DNA from: Dolomedes plantarius
Taxonomy: Eukaryota > Arthropoda > Arachnida > Araneae > Dolomedidae
Length of the DNA: 64,000 nucleotides
Reading direction: 5' to 3'
Assembly (NCBI GenBank): GCA_907164885.2
Contig: OU015492.1
Span: forward strand, 195,403,960-195,467,959
The position numbers were made by a program, and so were the translations under genes. Positions 56,901-64,000 of this stretch are shown in pieces. Within the stretch, counting starts at the first letter, position 1. Each line of letters starts with the position of its first letter. The notes below the pieces were generated by a model. It was given only the letters and a program-made list of their open reading frames with translations, was not told the DNA's origin and did not search any database.

Positions 56901-57498
56901 ATAAATACGACGATCAATGTATACAATTGATGTAAAAAAACAAAAAAAAATATATTTATAAAACCACCGTATACAGTTTGAGGAACATAATATATTTATT
57001 GTATATTAATATTTCTTTGGATAATGTCCAATCGTCTGCCGCATTAGCAAGAAAAAAAAATATTTTTTGTCTATTTAGCTGTTATCACGTGACGATAAAT
57101 TTATTTAAAGTACCAGAAAAAGAAATCCCGTGATCAGCATTTAATAAATTAAATTCTAAAAATTAATCTTTAAAAATTCACCAAAAATCAGAAAAATGGA
57201 GATAAAGATTCGAAAAAGATTTCATTTTAAAGGAATCTTTATGATCTTTCTCGTGATATAAATTTTATAACCCTTAAATTATTATTTTAAATGCAAACTG
57301 AAAAAAAGTTACTAAAACAGCTTAAAAATTTAATTTTAAAAAATCTAAGAAGAATTTTTCAAAAATCTCTCTTAGTGCACCCCTACACCATAAGAAGAAT
57401 CGCCATGCAAAATTTCAGCCCTTTAGGTCCAGCGGTTTGGTTCTGTGCGTTGTATGTCAGTCAGTGAGTCAGTTACGGAACTGTTTTATATATATAGA
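56753..57498 (-). mobile_element. Non-autonomous Helitron, second family, copy B
   Basis: Reverse orientation of 21209-21895. The 3' end is CTAG at 56753-56756 with AAAACCCGCACTTCGCTACG beside it. The 5' end AACTGTTTTATATATATAGA ends at 57498, followed by T. It is longer than copy A mainly because of a (TA)n tract (56843-56895) and an insert near 56950-57030. Confidence 0.87.
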
Positions 57499-57636
57499 TA
57501 AAGTAATTTACTCTCAGGTACCGTTATTTTGAAAACAGAAGATGACTCTCCCCTCGCATAAGAGGTTTTCCGAAAACATGATGAGAGTTTGTTGTGTTCA
57601 CTGGAGATAACTTCCGAAAAAAATTTCAGGCAGTTT
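57499..57636. other. Spacer
   Basis: Nothing recognised. Confidence 0.4.
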
Positions 57637-57689
57637 CCTCTAACGAAACTACCGCGAGTCATTAACGTAGGATTACTTATCGTTGCTTA

Positions 57690-57734
57690 CCTCTTTTTTT
57701 ACCATGTTTTTATTAACTCGCTTTCTTGTTTGTT

Positions 57735-57807
<73 letters not shown>

Positions 57808-58255
57808 CCAGTACAAATCTTGCAATCGATTTTTAACTAACTTCCCGACTAGCTAGACATTTGAAACTTCTAAAATAGCTCAGAACACGATGACAATGCA
57901 TTCTTTTAATGCTTTTAGCCGGAAAAATCCGCAAGATGGCGCTTCGATCGAATTCAATGCTTGCACTTTTGCGTAACGGCGTTTGACGATTTTGAAAACA
58001 GAATACATGTGAATTTAGTTTGTTTACAAAAAATATTGTGCGAAAAATTTTTAAAATAATATAAAAAATTAAAGTTTACAAAGTCTGTGGATAGTGGAAA
58101 CGACTAAAAAGTGATTAAAATTAAATAAAAGAAAGAGAAGAAGAATAATTAAGTGAAGGTTTGTGTAATTAAGAGAGAATTGTCAAGTTTATATGATTCA
58201 ACAGAAAATTTAAAAACGTGGTACATAAAAAGTTCTTTTTATCTTGTAATTATAA
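57690..58255 (+). repeat. Dispersed repeat family Y, copy 3, with a different core
   Basis: The left part (57690-57920: TACCATGTTTTTATTAACTC, ATCGATTTTTAACTAACTTC, GACTAGCTAGACATTTGAAA) and right part (58180-58255: AATTGTCAAGTTTATATGAT, TTTTTATCTTGTAATT) match Y. The middle (about 57925-58180, AAGATGGCGCTTCGATCGAA ...) is unrelated to the other two copies. Confidence 0.78.
57739..57802. repeat. (GT)n microsatellite, 64 bp
   Basis: Pure GT run within Y; copy 2 has a short GT run at the same point. It creates a Val-Cys frame at 57589-57840 that is not a gene. Confidence 0.97.
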
Positions 58256-58495
58256 CTTCTTTAATTAATTTTGTAACTTAACTTTACCTTTTGTTTAAAC
58301 TTAATTTATTTTACAATAAAATTCCTACATACGAAAAGAAGGATGAGGGATAACCCTATGCAGAAGAAGTTAATTGTCAAAAAAATAAGTTACATATGTC
58401 TACTCTGCCACTCTTGATTTATAACTCGTGATGACGGTTTTAGCGTCATAAATTTTGCTTTCCGGAGGACCGTTATACAGGAACGTAATCCTACG

Positions 58496-59224
58496 TTAAA
58501 AAGGACAGAAAAATACCCTGTATAGATTAAGTTTTCTCAGTTGAGATGGCCAAGGAAACTTTGTGACACCTAGGTGAGTGCACTCAAGCACAGGAATTTC
58601 CGAAGGATCCATTTGATTTTTATCATCCTTCCCGCCTATGTTACAGCCTGGGGTCCAGGGGTTAAAACGTAGCTGTGCCAAGTATATGTATAGATTAAGT
58701 TTTCTCACTTGAGATGGCCAAGGAAAATCTGTGACACCTAGGTGAGTGCACTCAAGCACAGGAATTTCCGAAGGATCCATTTGATTTTTATCATCCTTCC
58801 CGCCTATGTTAGAGCCTGGGGTCCAGGGGTTAAAACGTAGCTGTGTCAAGTATATGTATAGATTAAGTTTTCTCACTTGAGATGGCCAAGGAAAATCTGT
58901 GACACCTAGGTGAGTGCACTCAAGCACAGGAATTTCCGAAGGATCCATTTGATTTTTATCATCCTTCCCGCCTATGTTACAGCCTGGGGTCCAGGGGTTA
59001 AAACGTAGCTGTGCCAAGTATATGTATAGATTAAGTTTTCTCACTTGAGATGGCCAAGGAAAATCTGTGACACCTAGGTGAGTGCACTCAAGCACAGGAA
59101 TTTCCGAAGGATCCATTTGATTTTTATCATCCTTCCCGCCTATGTTAGAGCCTGGGGTCCAGGGGTTAAAACGTAGCTGTGCCAAGAGAGGTAAACTTCT
59201 TCCACTTCTACGATAAGTACCCAA
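58496..59224 (-). CDS. Open frame of four 56-residue repeats, coding status unknown
   Basis: The minus strand is open for 242 residues through the whole 168-bp array. Each unit reads AQLRFNPWTPGSNIGGKDDK, then NQMDPSEIPVLECTHLGVTD and FPWPSQVRKLNLYIYL. The frame starts MGTYRRSGRSLPL outside the array. I recognise no family, signal peptide or membrane segment. Because 168 is divisible by three, one open unit makes the whole array open, so the length is weak evidence for coding. The few differences between units are both silent and replacement (for example Ser/Cys, Ala/Thr). It could be a repeat-protein exon or simply a young satellite. Confidence 0.2.
   Translation of the reverse strand: MGTYRRSGRSLPLLAQLRFNPWTPGSNIGGKDDKNQMDPSEIPVLECTHLGVTDFPWPSQVRKLNLYIYLAQLRFNPWTPGCNIGGKDDKNQMDPSEIPVLECTHLGVTDFPWPSQVRKLNLYIYLTQLRFNPWTPGSNIGGKDDKNQMDPSEIPVLECTHLGVTDFPWPSQVRKLNLYIYLAQLRFNPWTPGCNIGGKDDKNQMDPSEIPVLECTHLGVTKFPWPSQLRKLNLYRVFFCPF
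58523..59195. repeat. Tandem array, four units of exactly 168 bp
   Basis: Units start TAGATTAAGTTTTCTCAC at 58523, 58691, 58859 and 59027. Copies differ at only a few positions. Landmarks: GGCCAAGGAAA, CACCTAGGTGAGTGCACTCA, GGATCCATTTGATTTTTATC, CAGCCTGGGGTCCAGGGGTT. The array begins 23 bp after the end of repeat X. Confidence 0.97.
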
Positions 59225-60600
59225 TAAAAGATGGAGAATACAAGGCCGTTACATTGCATGTTTTTGTGGTCAGGCTTGTTCTGCAGCATTAGTACTGATA
59301 AAAATACTTATAAATGAGGTATATTGTTTTATTTATTTATTTTTTAAACAGATCACTTACCACTCGGTGTTTGTTTACAACTTTACTTTGTGAGAGGTTA
59401 TGTTCAAGTTCGTATCTGGGAAGCCGTAGAAACTTTAACATAGCTCTGGGAGCGAAGAAGCATTCAAAGTGGAATACTGAACGGGATTAATTTTAGAGAC
59501 TGCAATATTGAGAATTCCTTTACTGCCCTTTTCCATTTCAACATTTTCCTTCGTTATTTCCAATTAATTATGAATCTTTGATCTATTGTTTACAAGATTA
59601 GGATATAAAAATTTTCAGTAAATATTGTATTATGTTTTAAATGCAACAAAGCACCCTAAAATCCCCTATATAGAGCAATAAAGCTCTCAACTCTTTTTAC
59701 GAAGGCACTAAAACAGTCGAATTTTAAAATAATCTCAACAACCTTTCGTCGAGTTACAATGTACATTGTATTTCGTAGATTGATTTTTAGATTCGGGAAA
59801 ATTACAAATCTGATGCTTTACAACTTCTATGAATGAGACGGTTATTGATGAGAAACTGAAATTTAGGTTTGAACTGCTGTTTACAACGATGAAAGGTATA
59901 ATTAATGTTTTAAAGGTATTTTTTGCTTCATTTTTGTTTCACTGGTTTTTGAACAACGTGTATAATTTTGAATTCTCGTGATAGAATTATCATAACTTAA
60001 CATAACTCAGTTAAACTCATAACTTAACTTTGGCGATTCACACAATACACTACTTTCTTTTACTGCATAAATTAATAATTTACTGTGAGAAAAGGTGATA
60101 GTTTAGTAAACGGTTATAAACTCTTAAGACAAAATCAGTGATCCTTGTTTACTAGCAGTATGTAATCTGTAATTTGAGTAACATTATTAAAAAAAAGTAT
60201 GAAATTTGCGAAAATATGAAATGAGCAAAGAACATAATTTATGAAACATATGTTATCTTAAACCATACATAACATGCCTATTAAAATAGTCTCACCCAAC
60301 TCAAAAAAAGCTATTTTCATTCTTTTTTAACTTTTTTCATTTCTTTTTGATCACTTTGAAGATATTGAACGGTATCTCACCACATATCGCTTATTTCCTA
60401 CAATGTTCTAGAATTTAAACACTTCATTATACAGGTATTCTTCGCACTTCGACCGAAATTTTTAAATTAAAAAAAATTATTATTATTTTTCCTCAAAAAT
60501 ACTGTTCCTCTAATTTACAGTACATACCTATACGTATTACATAATTATTAAAAAATATGATGCAATATTCTGCAATACTGCAAAAATGTATGACTCAATA
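59225..60600. other. AT-rich sequence, nothing recognised
   Basis: No repeat, RNA or gene seen. Confidence 0.4.
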
Positions 60601-60658
60601 ATAAAAATGAATGATGCAATAGTTTCGATATACACACGATAAATCAAATGAACCTTCA

Positions 60659-60925
60659 TTGGCTTCAGAAATGGCTTCAGCTTTTCATCATATTAATAAA
60701 GGACAGCAACAATTAGAGGCAATGAATCCAAATGAAGAAAGATTCACAAGTCGTCGTATTCAGGAAAATCTGGCTCGATTCCGGACAATATACAAGGAAA
60801 CGAAGACGCAGACTGTTCAAAGTACCTTGGATAACTTTGTTAAAAAAACTTGCAACGTACTTTCTGTCACAAATTCCGAACCAATGGATTGTACTAACAT
60901 AATAAGTAGTGATGACGAAGAATAG
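60659..60925 (+). pseudogene. pogo/Tigger-type transposase C-terminal fragment
   Basis: Tigger/pogo transposases (CENP-B/Jerky-like) carry a C-terminal tail after the DDE domain. The plus frame gives EMASAFHHINKGQQQLEAMN, then PNEERFTSRRIQENLARFRT, IYKETKTQTVQSTLDNFVKK and an acidic end ISSDDEE before TAG at 60923. The order (A-x-A-F-x-x-I-x-K-G, DPN/NPN-x-E-R-F, Y-x-E-K-x-x-x-T-V-Q-T-T-L) is the one I know from tigger-derived proteins. The catalytic core and CENPB HTH are not found upstream; sequence before 60640 is AT-rich with stops. It may be a truncated copy or the last exon of a longer, possibly domesticated gene. Confidence 0.6.
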
Positions 60926-62290
60926 ATATTCTTCATCATAAATTATAATTTATGTCTTTTAAATACAATGTATTTTTAATTACGTGTGTATGTGTGAAAG
61001 TAAAAAATATATATGTAAGTACATATGCTGGCTCTTCAAGCCAGCAATGGATTCTCGGAGATTTTTAAAAGCTGCAAGCCATTTCGGGATCCCTTTATGC
61101 ATTGTAAAACGTTGTGAAAAGGGCAAGAAATAAGAAAAGTAGTCGGCTATAAAAACTGTACACGGAGAGGAAGGTTAGATATTAGTCGGTTGTAGTGGTC
61201 AGCCTAAGAAAGGAAACGTAAGCAATAAAAATATATTTATGGTGTAAGGGAAAAGTTTAAAAAATAGCCGCCGCCGTGTCCTTTGACTGAGTAACCGATG
61301 AGTTAAAAAGACCGCTCCCATAAAGAGGCGCCCTTTGAGAGGAGTTAGTTGCGTAGAGGTGAGGGATATTGCTAGTAATGAAAGGGATATGTTGAATAGT
61401 ATTCGTGCCTCGGTGAAAAGAGTTTGGACGAGGGTCAGTCGGAAAAAGCCCCTTAGAATAAGGAATAAGAATTGAAAGGAATTTGTGCCACAGTACACTC
61501 ACAGTAAGTAGTGTTGAGTTATAGAAAAGTTAGAGGAGGTGGTAAGAAAAATAAAATATAAGAAAAATGAAAGAAAGGAAAAGGGAAAAATGTGAGAAAA
61601 GTATAGGTCCAATGAGAGTTTCTGAAATTTAATAAAGAAATATTATAGCCACTAGGAAAAAGTTTTAAGACGTAGGTGGAGTTTAAGATGAATAAGAAAA
61701 TATTATGATTGGAAGGTAGATAGGAATATGGAAAAGTTGAGATTAATATTAAGAGGAAGAAATGAAATTTTGAGAGACAGAGATAGACGAGATTTTTTTG
61801 CAGAGAGAGAAAGTGGCCCTCGGGCCCCCCTCTGGGGTTGGGGCTTTCGAGCCGCCCTGCGGAAAAAATGGAGCGATGTTAGTTTCCCGTAGCAATGCCG
61901 AATTGGGGTAAGTCAGTCTTTACTATCGTGTTGATAAGACAGTACTATTTTAAGTTTAAATTTAAATTAAATATCACTTAAATGATACATACCTATTAAG
62001 GTGAGGACCCAATTTGCTACTTAAAGAATATTAACCATTTAACACGTTATTAAAGATACATGTGGTTATGAGAATAGTAATCATTTTACACTGTATAACT
62101 TAATTGTTTATGTGTGGTAATAAATATTTTTTGTTAATTTGTAAATATTGGTCCTTATCATTTTAAAGCATTTAGTGATGCCTCTTTCCTACAGACTTAC
62201 ACGCTGGGTTAAAACGAACCTGGTAAATTTTAACTTTAATATTTTAATATCTTTAATCGGCAATAAAACCACCTAGCACATATACAAAAA
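60926..62290. other. Purine-rich segment, no gene recognised
   Basis: A perfect hairpin TGCTGGCT-CTTCA-AGCCAGCA lies at 61027-61047. 61190-61800 is strongly purine-rich on the plus strand, giving T-rich minus frames (61199-61502). 61810-61870 is a GC-rich patch (CCTCGGGCCCCCCTCTGGGG). It could be retroelement-derived; not shown. Confidence 0.3.
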
Positions 62291-62311
62291 AAAATGTTTG
62301 AAACTCGGCTT

Positions 62312-62368
62312 ACGACCAACTTAACTTACGACCAATGTCTCGGTCCCTATCTCGGTCGTAAGCCGACG
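62312..62368. repeat. Short imperfect palindrome
   Basis: TCGGCTTACGACC (62312) and GGTCGTAAGCCGA (62356-62368) form a 13-bp inverted pair about 30 bases apart, with TTACGACC again between. Possibly the relic of a fold-back element. Confidence 0.7.
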
Positions 62369-64000
62369 AATATCTGTACTTCCATAGATAATAAGGTGTG
62401 GCTGCCTAGCATATGAAAATTATAACAGTTATAATATCAATTACTATTAAAGTTACCATGTGCTGTGTAACCCGATTGCCTAATTGGGGGCTAATGCCTC
62501 TCAAGGTATTAAAATAATTAAATTCGAACTGATAAACAGCTATTCATCAAATCAGTTGAAGAGTATACGAAAATTCAAAGCCTGTCATAACAACCACTTT
62601 ATCCAGCGGGAGAATGATTGTACTATGACCTAAATTAGAAATTCCAGGCTGAAATTGCGATTTATGTGTTATATAAAATTGTAATTCTACATATCTGTAT
62701 GGATGAATGTTTCTTTTAAAATGTCCTAAGCGCTTCAACCGATTTGAACAAAATGTTTCTCAGAAACTCTCTAAGATCTCTGAAAAAAATAACCTACCAT
62801 AAGACCTTACTCCGCGATGTATGAAATCTTCATCTTTAGGTTTAGAGTTCTGCATTGCTTTATTTTATTTTTTTTTCATGCGTAAAACTTTCTCCCATTT
62901 GCTATCAAATGGATTATTTTCTAAAATTGTCTACTATCGTCTTTTCAATTATGCATCACAATGTATTAATTTCATTGTGTTGTTTTGTTAGATATTTACA
63001 ATTCCTAATTTTTGCTAAAGCTAATCATAAATTTATATCACCGAATAAAGAATGGTCGTGTTCACACAATGCAAAATAATCATTAAAAATATTTTTTTAA
63101 TTAAATCTCTATTACAATATTTTTTATATTAATCTCTTTTAAAGTATCTTTAAAATTAAATCTCTGTTAGCATTCACCTTATTATCTGTTTTCTCCTAAC
63201 CAGGGGGGAAAAACTATGATCGTTAAAAAAATTATCCTAAAGCAATATTTACCTTATAAATTAGATTTTGTATTATTTCTAGGGTGATAAAAAGAAAACC
63301 GCTACTGAATTTTGCACTGAAATCTTAGAAAACTATTATTAATGGCCCCCGAGATTTACAAACAGAAAGAAGTTTTCAAAATAACTTATGATTATATTCT
63401 TAAAAAATAAAGAAAAAAATATAGTCATTATGTGAAGTTGGCGTAACTATAGTTTTATAACAAGATTGCGAACAGACATTAAAAAGTTTTCTACCAGGCA
63501 CTTCTGTCTCTCTGCATAAGTGCCAATTATTATATTTAAATTTATTTTGGAATCAGATAAGCTTTTGTATTTGGGATTAACAAGCTCTATGCTTTCGCCT
63601 AGTAATAATTAATCAGTGATAGGGGTTTATACAAGTCACTAGAAGACAAGTCTAAAGAAAAAATTATATTATTATTTTCTGAAAGTAATGATCTCTTTCA
63701 TGGCACTCAACTCTTGTTTCAAACTTATTCAACTTCTTATGATGAAATACGTGTTAGAGTAATCTCAAATTTAGCAAACTGGTATTGTTAAAAGGAATTC
63801 AAAAAGAAATTAAATAAAGACTGATGAAAAAAATCATATAATAAATATTAAAAATTCATATATTTCTTAAGGATTCTATCAAATCAGCTTAAAATAATTA
63901 ACCTTTATTTCAATTACACCAAAGACAACAATAAAAAAAAGAGATATGCTTTCGGATGATTTCGAATGTTGAAAGAGATCGGAAAATGTTTTTGGCTTTT
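62369..64000. other. AT-rich sequence, nothing recognised
   Basis: Frames at 62547-62738 and 62855-63079 have no domain. Confidence 0.4.

Larger units (their letters stand above)
57637..58500 (-). repeat. Dispersed repeat family X, copy 3, containing Y
   Basis: Opens with CTCTAACGAAACTACCGCG, ATTAACGTAGGATTAC and closes with TTTGCTTTCCGGAGGACCGT, GTAATCCTACGTTAAAAA, as in the other X copies. TTAACGTAGGATTAC and its complement form 15-bp inverted borders. The interior 57690-58255 is family Y, absent from the 18.1 kb X copy. Confidence 0.75.

Noticed and set aside
57589..57840. Val-Cys repeat frame
   Set aside because: Translation of the (GT)n microsatellite.

Overview
The window reads as a stretch of an AT-rich arthropod nuclear genome, gene-poor and very dense in repeats. 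Eukaryotic origin is shown by Tc1/mariner, piggyBac, hAT and Helitron elements, tRNA-derived SINEs and many dinucleotide microsatellites. No bacterial operon, rRNA, CRISPR array or convincing multi-exon host gene was found. The Tc1 transposase near 51 kb resembles a type I remember as common in spiders, so an arachnid is my best guess, but this is memory and not a database result.

Layout. 0.5-2.6 kb is a four-unit tandem array (about 580 bp period). 2.9-3.3 kb holds one copy of a dispersed repeat (family Y). 4.57-5.05 kb is a small Helitron-type element with a tRNA-like module. 6.0-8.8 kb is a composite: family Z carrying an inserted Y, a 145-bp tandem duplication, a Helitron-like repeat (W) and three 393-bp tandem units. 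9.69-10.68 kb is a broken mariner (D34D). 11.8-12.2 kb is a two-copy duplication. 13.1 and 19.1 kb hold two related protein-like fragments. 14.3-14.8 kb is an inverted second W. 15.6-18.4 kb holds short duplications, two tRNA-headed short elements and family X. 20.6-22.7 kb has a second SINE and two Helitrons. 25.6-27.1 kb is a degenerate tandem array. 28.8-29.9 kb is a DD41D mariner relic nested in X. 30.8-32.8 kb packs three MITE-like elements and a short retroposon. 35.26-37.45 kb is a hAT element. 39.3-39.6 kb is a 42-bp minisatellite. 41.3 kb is another MITE. 46.4-48.4 kb is a Helitron interrupted by a piggyBac. 50.56-51.97 kb is an almost intact Tc1 element. 53.25 kb is a small hAT MITE, 55.7 kb a Harbinger-like MITE, and 56.75-57.5 kb a Helitron. 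57.6-58.5 kb is X containing Y. 58.5-59.2 kb is a 168-bp tandem array open for its whole length on the minus strand. 60.7 kb is a pogo/Tigger transposase C-terminus.

Functionally, nearly everything recognisable is mobile DNA at different stages of decay. Autonomous-type elements (Tc1, mariner, DD41D, piggyBac, hAT, pogo) are all broken; short elements with clean ends and target duplications lie around them. Nesting gives relative ages: piggyBac is younger than its Helitron, DD41D is younger than X, a Harbinger-like MITE sits on the edge of another MITE, and Y interrupts Z, whose uninterrupted paralogue lies at 34.6 kb. The most unusual pattern is the repeated pairing of Helitron-type 3' ends (hairpin plus CTAG) with internal tRNA-like, pol III promoter-like modules.
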